From contig CAJINV010000007.1 in the NCBI GenBank assembly GCA_905178155.1, forward strand, positions 1,581,341 to 1,645,340: 64,000 nucleotides of DNA, in the 5' to 3' direction. The notes beneath the pieces were generated by a model that was not told the origin of the DNA, did no database searches, and saw nothing but the letters and a program-made list of their open reading frames with translations. Shown piece by piece: positions 45,571 through 55,154 of the stretch. The DNA comes from Amoebophrya sp. A120 (taxonomy: Eukaryota > Sar > Dinophyceae > Syndiniales > Amoebophryaceae). The translations under genes were made by a program, and so were the position numbers. Numbering within the stretch: position 1 is the stretch's first letter; the number at the start of each line of letters is the position of its first letter.

Positions 45571-48558
45571 ATGACGAAATTCTTCGCTTCTATTAAAACG
45601 GAATCGGATTGTTCCGAATCCCATTCCCACCGACGTCACAAGTGTGACGGACCACGGAGAGCAGCGGTGGCAACACCTTCTCTGCAACTACTGATGGCGG
45701 CGGCGGTCGTCAAGATTGCCGTGCTGCAAAACATTTTCTTTGACAATGAACCAAGAAATGCCATTCCTGTGTTGGTTCATGCTCGCTTGCTAGAACAAGC
45801 GGAATGGCCGCGGATTCAGGTGGCGGAGGAGGCGCTGCTGTTTCTGCAGGAAGAGTGGCACAACGCAGGTGGTGGCCGCCCAGGATCAACATCAGGAGGG
45901 AAGAAGTCCTTTTCTTTCTCTGACAATGTGCTACTGACTTCGGCCGGTACTTCGGGCAGACGGGCCGCGGGTTTTACTTCCGAAGACGGTGCGTGGACAA
46001 AGAACGCCACAGCGATTTCTGCCAGTCGTGGTCCAGAAAGCAGCTTGTTTGCTGGCACCATCTCTGGCTTTCCGGTGCTGCGTTCGTGGGTCACTTCTGA
46101 AAAAGATCCGGCGTCGAGCGAGGACGAGCGCGCCACAGGTCGTGACAGCACGACCGACGATCTTGCAGACGACCCAGTCACATCTTCACGTCGACCGGCC
46201 CTCGCTGATGAAAACGGCAAGGAGGATCAACTCGTTCTGCACTGGGAAAAAAAGATTCTGTCCAAAGCCAAGGCGCGGTCGATTTTTGACCGCCCGGTGA
46301 TAGCGATTGCACCAGCACTATTTGCGTCATCTCGCTCTGGTTCTGTTTCTGGTGTAGTGAAATTGTTCCAGCACAACGCTGCACAAGCCGCGTCCACATC
46401 TGGTGTACTTTTTCCCCCGACCCTGTACGCCGATGGGAAGTATTCAATGGAGATTCCGAAAGACGCAAAATTTCCCACATTCTTCGCTCCGTGCGAGGTG
46501 CGGCGAGGCGACCAGCACCCGGCTGAAGAGATGAGGTCATCAAGCGTCAATGATCATGGCGCTCAGGACGAGACCTCCGACGGAAAGAGGATGCTCGAGC
46601 AAAAGCCCGGTTTCGACAAGAAGCCCAGCCTGCAGTTGGCGGACCTGCTTCCTGACTTCTTCAGCAAAATTACCACGAAAACCAATGGTGATAACAAGAA
46701 TATTGTCGAGCCAAATAGTACAACGGAAGAACCACAAAATAAAAAGCTGCGGCCTATCGGGCGCGGGCGCATGTCTGTCGTTCACGAAGCCGTATTCGAG
46801 GGAATGCGCGTTGCCGTCAAAAGATTTGCTTTCGAACAATCACCGAAAGGAGCTCCTTCACAACACAACATGTACCTCTACCGCACGGTTCTCCAAGCCG
46901 CAAAACAGGAATGTTCCTGGGCGAGGAAGATTTTCGAGACCAAGCACCCCGCGGCGAGATTCTTCGTCCGGTGCTTGGCGACGAACCTGCCGGGGTTGCG
47001 ACCACTAGAACGAAGAGGAGGACTACCGCTGCATACTGCCGGGCATGGAGAAGAAGATGAGAGGACGTCAACGAGGATCTCGATGGCGCAGCATCAATCC
47101 GCATTTGTTGCACCTGCTGGTCAAAAAGCTGCTGCTGATGCAAGTAAAGAGGAATTATCCTCGCTTGATACAACTATGACTTCCACTGCTGGTAAACAGC
47201 TTTTCGTGATCATGTCCTACGGGGGGAAATCGGAGTTCCCTTCTTCGCCCTTAATACCACCTTCGTCCAGCGAAGTAGATTTGAATGTCGAAAGCCAACA
47301 AGATCTGACCGCCCCAAGGATCCTGGCGCAGCTGACCGAGGCGATCAACTTTTTGCAGACCAAACTGCAGGTGGCACATCACGATCTGCGGAGAGAAAAC
47401 GTGCTGTTTGATGAGGAGAGTCAGGAAATTCGGATTTTGGGCTTCGGTGGCATGCGGTCTTTCGATGATAAAGAGATGGAACAAGACACATCAACTTCAG
47501 AAGGCAAAGAACAAGAAGAAAATCTAAATCTCTACGAAAATCCTGTCATGATGCCGAAAGAAGCCTACAATGACGTGCTCTGGACGCCAACGTTTGCGTC
47601 GCAGGAGTTTGAAACGGGGAATGCGACGTGTGCGCTTTTTGACGAGAAAATGGAAGAGGAGAAAAAGTTAGAACACAAACTTATTCTCCGCACCTACGAC
47701 TTCTTCTCCCTGGGTGTTTTGTTTTCCGAGATGTTTTTGCTGAATAAAGCAAGCACGGCTATGAATTCTCGTGCAGCCAGTTCATCTGCGTCTGCACTTC
47801 TTACGACACCAAAAAGTGGCACATCAAATGCCCAACGACCGGCTACAACAAGAAGTACTAACCTCATTGCGGAAAAGTACACCGTGTTTTGCTCGAGTTC
47901 GGTACTGCGGCCCGAGAACCAGTTGAATTGCCTGGCCAAGGCCGTTCCCTACTTCATTGATTGGGATAAATTGAAACACGACATGCAGACCAGCACGCTG
48001 TTGACGGTGCAACTATTCGAAGCGGCGAAAGTGCAGCAGATGAAAACAGAAGCAAAAACAACTTTCTCCCCCACCGTCGTGCAGAAGAACACGCCACCAC
48101 CAGCACCATCATCGTGGAACGGCGCCGCGCAACTGACGCAAGACAGTGAGTTTGTGTCTATCTTCTGCGACATCTGGCGCGGGTTGTTTCTCGAGCCGGA
48201 GAAAAGGTTTGAGGCGTTCCAGAACTTAGTCGCCCTGTTCAAGCCACTGTGGAGCAATAGGTCAGCAAAAACACCAGAGCGAAGCAGAAGCAAAAGTAGC
48301 CCGCCGTCAACATCTAGAAGTACTTCCACCGGGTCTTCTGGCAGAACTTCCTCTTACCTCGAGAGCAACAGCACAGAAGGAATTCTTTCTGCGTCACAAG
48401 GTTCCACCTCTCCGCTTCTTTCGCGTGCTGGTGCTACTAGGGAGATAATGGGCATTGTCACGTCTTCACCGGAGCTGCTGTCTTCCAAGAACAACAGTAC
48501 AAGCACTGAGACCACTGCCGGGCGGGAAGAAACGCAAGAAGAAGTTTTCAGTTTGTGA
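45571..48558 (+). CDS. Kinase-like protein lacking the DFG aspartate (pseudokinase candidate)
   Basis: A 995-residue uninterrupted ORF with start context CACACCATGA. The N-terminal 390 residues have no recognised domain. From about residue 394 a kinase fold is visible: Gly-rich loop IGRGRMSVVHEA, then VAVK with the Lys at 417. The catalytic loop HHDLRRENVLF has the catalytic Asp at 605 and Asn at 610. The expected DFG reads GFGG at 624, so the Mg-binding Asp is missing. YDFFSLGVLFSEMF matches the later D..SLG helix. Low-complexity inserts and a Ser-rich tail follow. Loss of that Asp usually means weak or no catalysis, so a regulatory or scaffold role is likely; unusual active kinases remain possible. 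Unlike most genes here it has no intron or introner, and it lies between 19-bp direct repeats. Confidence 0.8.
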   Translation: MTKFFASIKTESDCSESHSHRRHKCDGPRRAAVATPSLQLLMAAAVVKIAVLQNIFFDNEPRNAIPVLVHARLLEQAEWPRIQVAEEALLFLQEEWHNAGGGRPGSTSGGKKSFSFSDNVLLTSAGTSGRRAAGFTSEDGAWTKNATAISASRGPESSLFAGTISGFPVLRSWVTSEKDPASSEDERATGRDSTTDDLADDPVTSSRRPALADENGKEDQLVLHWEKKILSKAKARSIFDRPVIAIAPALFASSRSGSVSGVVKLFQHNAAQAASTSGVLFPPTLYADGKYSMEIPKDAKFPTFFAPCEVRRGDQHPAEEMRSSSVNDHGAQDETSDGKRMLEQKPGFDKKPSLQLADLLPDFFSKITTKTNGDNKNIVEPNSTTEEPQNKKLRPIGRGRMSVVHEAVFEGMRVAVKRFAFEQSPKGAPSQHNMYLYRTVLQAAKQECSWARKIFETKHPAARFFVRCLATNLPGLRPLERRGGLPLHTAGHGEEDERTSTRISMAQHQSAFVAPAGQKAAADASKEELSSLDTTMTSTAGKQLFVIMSYGGKSEFPSSPLIPPSSSEVDLNVESQQDLTAPRILAQLTEAINFLQTKLQVAHHDLRRENVLFDEESQEIRILGFGGMRSFDDKEMEQDTSTSEGKEQEENLNLYENPVMMPKEAYNDVLWTPTFASQEFETGNATCALFDEKMEEEKKLEHKLILRTYDFFSLGVLFSEMFLLNKASTAMNSRAASSSASALLTTPKSGTSNAQRPATTRSTNLIAEKYTVFCSSSVLRPENQLNCLAKAVPYFIDWDKLKHDMQTSTLLTVQLFEAAKVQQMKTEAKTTFSPTVVQKNTPPPAPSSWNGAAQLTQDSEFVSIFCDIWRGLFLEPEKRFEAFQNLVALFKPLWSNRSAKTPERSRSKSSPPSTSRSTSTGSSGRTSSYLESNSTEGILSASQGSTSPLLSRAGATREIMGIVTSSPELLSSKNNSTSTETTAGREETQEEVFSL

Positions 48559-49293
48559 TTCTCTAGCTACCGGAGGCGGAGCAGCGCGGCCACGAGTAGC
48601 TAGTAAGTTCGGTGAGAGCTGCTGGGCAGGCGTAGTTGTAGTTGTATTCTACTATCAGTATCAGGATGGAGTTGTACGAGTATGAGTAAGTTTTAGTAGA
48701 GTTCTTGTTTGAGTTTCGTCATGGTGAGTATGGATCACGTGGATTGATCATTCCTTTTCTAAAAATCTGTTGTCTGCGAAACGTAAAGGTACAAAGAGCT
48801 TGTCTAGCGGAGTTCTCAGTATTCAGAAGCCATAACGTAAAGCTTTTGTTTTAGAGGCGGCCCCACTTTTGGTCGTGCGTGAGGAGCAGGTGTTTGTGGT
48901 TTTGTTCCAATGATGATTCTCGCATTTCATTTGTCGTTTTTCAAGATCATAGCGCGCGTTTTCATCCGTTTGCAGATCTAGTTCTAGAGCAGTGCCTCTG
49001 TTCTCAACTTCGAAGATCCGTTTGTTTCTGCTTGAGTTTTCATTTCAAACATACCTACCTGTTGGCTGTCCTGTCTGTCCTTCTTGTTTATTGATGCTGC
49101 ACCAAACGTGGATTGGTTGTGGTTCTGTGTCAATATAGTATATTGCATTTTCCATTCGCACTAGTAGGGTCCGCTCTAGTCAGACTGAAATTGCCAAGTT
49201 TATTTGGACGAAGTCAACACGCGTTCTATTTCTAATCAGGGAAGCACTTTCTTCATTGCAAGCACCCCAACTGCAGCACTATACCAAGCAAAA
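48559..49293. other. Intergenic region with right copy of the 19-bp repeat
   Basis: Apart from GTTGTCTGCGAAACGTAAA at 48769-48787 I see no gene or structure. Confidence 0.5.
48769..48787. repeat. 19-bp direct repeat flanking the kinase-like gene, right
   Basis: Identical to 45487-45505, 210 bp downstream of the kinase-like stop codon. Confidence 0.9.
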
Positions 49294-50172
49294 ATGAAAA
49301 TGATGCAAAAGTCCTCCGCCGCTCTTCTTCTGCTCGCCGTCACCGGCGCAAACCCAACACTCGCTGCGGACTGGCCAGCTTGTATGGAGCAGAATACCGT
49401 AATCCGGAATGCAGGAAAGGCTGTCTTTACGAACGTCGCAGGTATTATAGATACAGATTAGATTTAGAAGTTGTCATGGTGACGGTAAGCTTTCATGTTG
49501 ATGCTTGATCTAGGCAGCAGTATCTGTATCTGCTTTTTTTGTTTTTGCGTTGGAAAGCGCCCATCCATTCGTATCATCTTCGAAAATAAGGTTATGGTGC
49601 CGCCGCCGGCTGCTTTATCGATGACTGCATCAATACGGACAAATTCGCGGTGTCTACTTTGGAGAACTGCATTTCAGTCTGCAACTCGGTCCCAGAGTGC
49701 AACTGGTGGGTCTTTGGCGAGGAAGAGGGCATGCAGAAGTGCTGGTATAATTATCACGCCGCAGCGTATAAGTACCTGTTGGGCGAGAAATTCAAGTTAG
49801 CCTGCATCTTCTAGAAGTCATTTGTTCCCCCAGTTTTCCAATCGGATCATGCAGCCTTGTGTGACTACTTGTTGTGCCCTCAGACTGCGCATGCCCATGC
49901 TCTTCCGAATCATGCACACCACGACCAAAAATGATCACAGGTTGCGCGAGGCCGACGACGGGCGCGAGGAGGGCGAGGGTTGGACCTCGGGAGCCAAGTC
50001 CTGCCAGCCCCCAGACACGGAGTCCCTGATTCTGGGAAACACGGAGTGCTGGATGGACGGCTTCGACTACTCCACCTGCTGCGACCCGAAGTTCGGCCCG
50101 AACGGAAACACCCAGTGCTGGGACGGCATGTTCAACTTCAACCGGTGCTGCTTCCCGAGAATGGAGTTGTAA
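49294..50172 (+). CDS. Secreted Cys-rich protein with PAN-like domain
   Basis: Exons 49294-49441, 49591-49795 and 49941-50172 give 194 residues. The introns are GTATTA...AATAAG (phase 1) and GTTAGC...ATCACAG (phase 2). The N-terminus MKMMQKSSAALLLLAVTGAN is a signal peptide, probably cut near ANPTLAA/DW. Residues of about 53-100 have GCFIDDC...ENCISVCNSVPECNWWVF...KCWY, resembling PAN/Apple modules that bind carbohydrate or protein. The C-terminal part repeats a short Cys motif: ECWMDGFDYSTCC, then QCWDGMFNFNRCC. In my recollection CWDG...CC motifs are common in dinoflagellate secreted proteins. Secretion and disulfide bonding are well supported; the ligand is unknown. A host-contact role would fit a parasite but is inference. 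Confidence 0.8.
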
Positions 50173-51223
50173 GGACGGGAGGGCTCTTGTTAAATTTTTG
50201 TTTTCAACAATGACGAAGATGATCACAACTTCACCTGGACTTCTTGGAATGAACTTCTTTTGACAACAAGCGACAACGTACGAGTGGACTGAATCAACAG
50301 GAGTTTTTAGGTGACGTGAAGATGAAATGCATTTGTACACACACTAGAAACGAAGTACAACTACAACAATACGCTACCACTTTATTTCGTTCTTCAGGCG
50401 ACAAGACGACAATTTTTCAGAAGATCGTAAGATTAGTTCTTTGTAAGCAACCGAAGATTGTAAACCCTAACCGCATGTAAACAAAAGCAAAACAGTCATA
50501 TAGCAGTTTGTACTCGAATATATTTGCAGTACAGCCTGATTCAGGTATCAGGTATGTATGTCTTACGTTAATGTTTGTGCTGCATCTTCAGGAAATTTAC
50601 CGCGATTACGTAATGCCGTCAAGTCAACGTACTTACAGCGAATGTCATGTAGAGAAAGCCAGGACAACGGCGTGGCTGCTGAGGTCGTAAACTTTGCAAA
50701 ACAAGTTCGTCGGTTTTTTTTTTGTTCAACGGATTTGGACCGATCGATACCTCAGGCTTTCGCAACAGTTTTTTGTCCCTTCGAGCAAAGAATTATACCC
50801 GAGCCATTTTCGTTTTCCATCTTTTTTTCTTTCGTTTCTGCACAGCAGCAGTTGTCGGGTTATTCACGAGAGATTTTTTCTGCTTCCAGCTTGTCTTCAT
50901 GTTTCCTTTTTTGCTGCTGCGAAATCGTTCATGCAACAACAGCATAGAATTAGAAATCTCGAGACCCAAATTACAGTGTGATGTAATCGTAACTCGAGTT
51001 GCACAGCTAGAGTAAGTTCACGCCGAACCTCTTCAATACGTCGCGCGACACAAAGATTCTTTTTGGTCCTCTGTAAATCAACAGAAGAAGCAAGCACTTT
51101 CCCACGATCACATAGACGGCAACAAGGGTGCCAGCATTGTCTTTTGGGTTCTAGAAACATCAAACTCAAACACGGTCGTAGTTTCGAGACCTCTAAAGAT
51201 CGCCAGCGAAGAAAGCTAAAAGC
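50173..51223. other. Intergenic region, nothing recognised
   Basis: AT-rich with T runs (10 T at about 50713). Overlapping frames at 50508-51015 lack protein character. Confidence 0.5.
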
Positions 51224-51529
51224 ATGGATCACAACGTCAATACAACCATGGCCACGCTGCAGAGCATCGCCTCGCCCACGTCTACCAAGTCCGACGACCT
51301 GGGCCTGACGATGAGCGACTCGCTCTCCATGTCGACCCTCGGCACGCCGTTCGGGCTCTCCATGCCGAAGTTTGGCGACGTGAAGCCGAAGCACAACCGG
51401 TGGACCAGCAACATCGGGCTGTTCTACCGCCCGAAAGTGGGGGACTACCAGCACCATGCCCACACGCCGTCAACCGTGACTTCAATGGCCGAGACGACGA
51501 TGGTCATGACGGGCACGCAGACGGATTAA
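51224..51529 (+). CDS. Small protein of unknown function ending in TGTQTD
   Basis: A 101-codon ORF from an ATG in good context (AAAGCATGGATC) to TAA. It is Ser/Thr-rich, with the conserved-looking core FGLSMPKFGDVKPKHNRWTS and RPKVGDYQHHAH, and the C-terminus MTGTQTD. It has no signal peptide or membrane segment. The TQT tail recalls dynein light chain (LC8) ligands and the multi-TQT protein at 57535. No family is recognised. Confidence 0.6.
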   Translation: MDHNVNTTMATLQSIASPTSTKSDDLGLTMSDSLSMSTLGTPFGLSMPKFGDVKPKHNRWTSNIGLFYRPKVGDYQHHAHTPSTVTSMAETTMVMTGTQTD

Positions 51530-52389
51530 ATCACAGAGGAATTTCGGGAAGATGGAGGGAACGAAATTAAAATGATCCCCGCGGCTGGAGGAAGTTAGAA
51601 GAACACGTCTCCAAGTGGGAAAGCAAGTCGATCAAGTTGGGAATGGCTGTTGCACAGACGGTCATTCAGGGATATTTTTACTTTTGTGATTCGTAGCTTC
51701 TGTGTTTAGCCTAAAAATAACATACCTTACTTGTAGCAAATTGACACTTGATGAGAGAAAAACAATTAAAGCAGCTGGTTCTGTAATGTATCACAGTTTG
51801 ATACAATCATGAAGATGTATCTAAGTGTATAAAATCTGTAGATCATAATTTGAATGAGCATACTGCGACAAACAGACCTGCGGCTGCAAGGACAGTGAAA
51901 GTAGAGCAGTCAGATGGACGAGGGTTGTGAGGCCCTGGTCTTCGATCACTGCTGCATCTCGCATAGTAGACACACATAGGGACAATATTTTAACACATGG
52001 GAATGGGAATTCGTTGCATTTTTGTAACGGCCGTTGTATACAAGCATACGCGTTGTGGAAGCTTTCGGGAAAAGCATCAGCCTAGTACAAAATGAAGCTG
52101 TTGTGGTAGTACTACACTCGTGCTTCGTGATGTACCATATTAGCATATTGGGAAAGAGATGAAGAAGTCCAAGCATAAACAAAAACCATTGGGATCGAGT
52201 ACGGCTTGCCATAGCCATAGGATGCTTGCGAGCAATTGGTTGTACCACGAGCATCCATCTCAAGATTTGGAACTACAGTTTTCGCCGAGAAGCTTGCGTA
52301 CTCAATCACTCAAAAAGCCGCCTGATAGATTTTTTGTTGGTCCTGTGGCATTCTTTGAGGACGTGTCTCTTGCGCCCGTGTGTTCGAAA
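51530..52389. other. Intergenic region before the GC-rich block
   Basis: AT-rich, with no convincing frame or repeat. Confidence 0.5.
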
Positions 52390-54280
52390 TTCAATCGATG
52401 CGGATGCGCCACCTGGGGATCTGCTTGCCACCAAGATCGAGGCGGCCGCTGAGGGCATCCCTAAGAGCCTCAGCGAAGGGATCGCCACCGCGTTCAACGC
52501 GACGCTGCTGCCACAGATCGCCGCGCACCGCGAGGCCTTCAGCGGCAAAGCCAAGGGCGGCAAGCCAGTGAAGGGGCAGGCTTTGAGTGACTCTGACAAG
52601 GGGCGGCCGGGCAGCTTCGACCCCCTAGCGACGCTTGCCGATGGCGCCGACTGCGAGAAGGAGGCGCAGAGCAACAAGATTGGCCGCAGCGAGCCCAGCT
52701 CTGGCCATTCCAAAACTTTCAGCATCAAGGCAAGACCTTGGGCGAGGGTTGTAGTGGCGAGGAAGGCGGGCCGCAGAGGGATTGCCCGCCCGGCGTTCTG
52801 ATCTGCGCTCCCCCCCCGGCGGTGTTGCGCCGGGCCGCGCTTTTGCTAGGGGGGGATCTGCCGGGCATCCGGCCTGACGGAGTCTTGGATGCGTCGGGCA
52901 CGCCGGGGCTTCTGTGCATGGGCGCCGAAAGGCGGCCCAACGTGGTGAAGTGTTTCGCTCAGCAAGAAGAGCCAGCGGCGTTGTGGAAAACTGAGAGGGC
53001 AGGCCCGTCGCCGATCGCGGCCCCGACGCACGGACCGACCGCGCCAACTTATTGAAAGGCGAGCACCATCCCAGGCGGCCCCGGGCGCGAAGCGGTGCCC
53101 GCCTTGAGGGTGGTGGCCCGCCTCGGTCGCCGTGGTTGTCTTATGGCGTGGCCCGTGGTGTGTTGTGCCCGCGGCAACGGCGCCGCCGGAGCGATTCTGG
53201 CAAGGAAGCTGCATGCCGTTGGGAATCGGTTTGATTGCGCGTCGGCCGGTTCCCAACTTTCGGGCGGCGGCAGCGTGCTCCTCGCGCCTTTCCAGATTCG
53301 CTCAAGATTAGGGGGGGGCGCGGCAGGCGACGCCCGCCGGGAGCTAGAGCGGCCGGGATTCGCGAGGACGGGTAACCCGCTACAGGGCGCGGGGCCCCTT
53401 AGGAAGATCGTACAGCTATGAGATCCGCGAAGGCAACTACGCTACTCCGATGGGAAACGCCGGCACCGTCCGCGACGGGCTGCTTGATGACTCGGAGCGT
53501 TTTTCGTTCTGATGGGTGACGTCGCATGTCAGCCGCCTCACGCTCGACAGAAGGGGCGGCCGCCGGCAGAACGGCCGCCAAGCGAGCCACGCCGAGGCGC
53601 TCGCCTTAATTGCCGACGCCATGCATGGCCGCGCGGAGGTGGTCGGGCAGCTCCGCATCCGGGACGGAGTCGGCGACGCCGCAGAGTATCAAAGAGGGAC
53701 GGAGCGGAGCCGCCCGGATTCCTTCTGTGAGCGCAAGTCCCTTGCCGGGGGCGGGGCCAGCCGTCGGCCCACGCATTGCCACGCCCCCCCGCCGGGCCCG
53801 GCCGCTGGGTTCTTCTGGGCGGGGGCCCCCCTAGGGCCGGCCCGGAGGCGCCGGCGTCGGCCTTCGCCCGGCTCGCTGGAGGCTCTCCGGCGCTTCTGTG
53901 GCCCCATCTCCGGGCTTGGAGGAGTGGGCGCAAGGAAAGCATAGATAGGCGCCGGGGCTGTGGTGGTTCGTTCGTTCTATGCGTGTGCCGGCGTCGCGCC
54001 TTTTGGGTGGTGGGTGGACATAGACCCACCGTCCGCGGCGCCGCGCCGGTATGAATAGCGCGCCCGCGGGCGCGGCGGCATTTGTTCCGCTTTTTGCCTC
54101 TGGGCATGTTGCCGAACGTTGTTGCGCGGCCGGCCGTGGCCATTAATTTTCTTTCTCCCCGGCACCCAGACCCACGCCCACGCGCGGGGCTGATGTTATT
54201 TAGCCACACACTTTGTCTGCGTGCCATGCCGGGCGATCCGGGCCGCCGCACGCACTGTGGCCTGGCGCATTAATTTTTGG
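52390..54280. other. GC-rich block of foreign-looking composition
   Basis: Base composition rises abruptly near 52390 and falls near 54280. Frames are open on both strands because of the bias. A plus-strand stretch at 52395-52735 (LLATKIEAAAEGIPKSLSEG and on) and another at 53408-53690 (EIREGNYATPMGNAGTVRDG, later SHAEALALIADAMHGRAEVV) have a protein-like look but are broken by stops and match nothing I know. Candidate explanations are a decayed mobile element, acquired DNA, or assembled host DNA. No terminal repeats were found. Confidence 0.5.
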
Positions 54281-55154
54281 GGTAAGCCTTGCCGGCGACA
54301 AATTTTTGTTTACCATTGTAAAGCTCGTTGCACTTCTTGCAGTGGCAGTCAAGGCGCCACTGCATACAGGCAGACCACCTCCAGGCTGTCTTCGTTCGTC
54401 TTGCAGGCAGTGTCCCCGATAGGGAAGCCTCTGTAGGCTCGGTTATCGGCATCGGTAGAAGATGCGCGACGCGTTTTATTTCGGTAGTTGTCGTGACCGT
54501 CGTCTGGTGTCGGTAATTTTAGATCATCAAGAGCAAGTATCTCGGCACCGACCATTGAACAATAGTCACTATTCTTCTTTATCTTTTCTAGGAGTAGAGC
54601 AAGCATCCTCCTTGGAGGGACACCGTGATCTCTTCCCTTACATCGTGCCAGGCACTCGCTCCTGGTTGCCTTCTTGTCGTAGGGAAATTTCGGTCTCCTC
54701 CTGGGTCGTAGTGCATTTGTTTACAAGGGCTTCGCTTAGAATCAAATGAAGATCTTTTTTCGTATTTGTACTTTCTTCGAATCGTCGACGTTCCTACTTT
54801 TTTCGAATCGTCGACGTTCCGTCATGGTCGTCGTTTTGTCCTCATAATTTCTCGTGAGTCATCAGTATGTGATCTAACCTCGGGCAAGTGCCCTTATAAA
54901 GGACACTAGTGCTACTACTAGTAGTGAGCAGTAAGAACAACATATACACAAGTGAACATAGAAGGACTTCTTGACTCTACTTTTGGATGCTCGCTCGCAC
55001 GTTTTTTTCTTGAAGTGCTTTTTCCTGATGTGCCGTCTTGTTTCTTTATATATCCATATCGTTGCATGATCAACGAACACAGCACATCCAATTTCAAACC
55101 ATACAAGTAACAAGACAGAATCAGTTTTCTCGACCCATCGACATCGTAAACAAA
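54281..55154. other. Intergenic region upstream of the 55155 gene
   Basis: Contains two 19-bp repeats (next entry). A minus-strand reading at about 54270-54606 has a C-x-C-x2-C cluster but is split between two frames. Confidence 0.45.
54776..54820. repeat. Two copies of a 19-bp word containing GTCGAC
   Basis: TTCGAATCGTCGACGTTCC at 54776-54794 and 54802-54820, 26 bp apart, about 335 bp upstream of the ATG at 55155. TTCGAA and GTCGAC are palindromes. A promoter element is possible but unproven. Confidence 0.8.

Noticed and set aside
53538-54251. 237-residue minus-strand ORF
   Set aside because: Open only because of GC bias; Arg/Pro-rich with no recognisable motif.
54270-54606. Minus-strand reading with a C-x-C-x2-C cluster, vaguely like an HNH or zinc-finger protein
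   Set aside because: The Cys cluster and the upstream part are in different frames, and the similarity is too weak to name a family.
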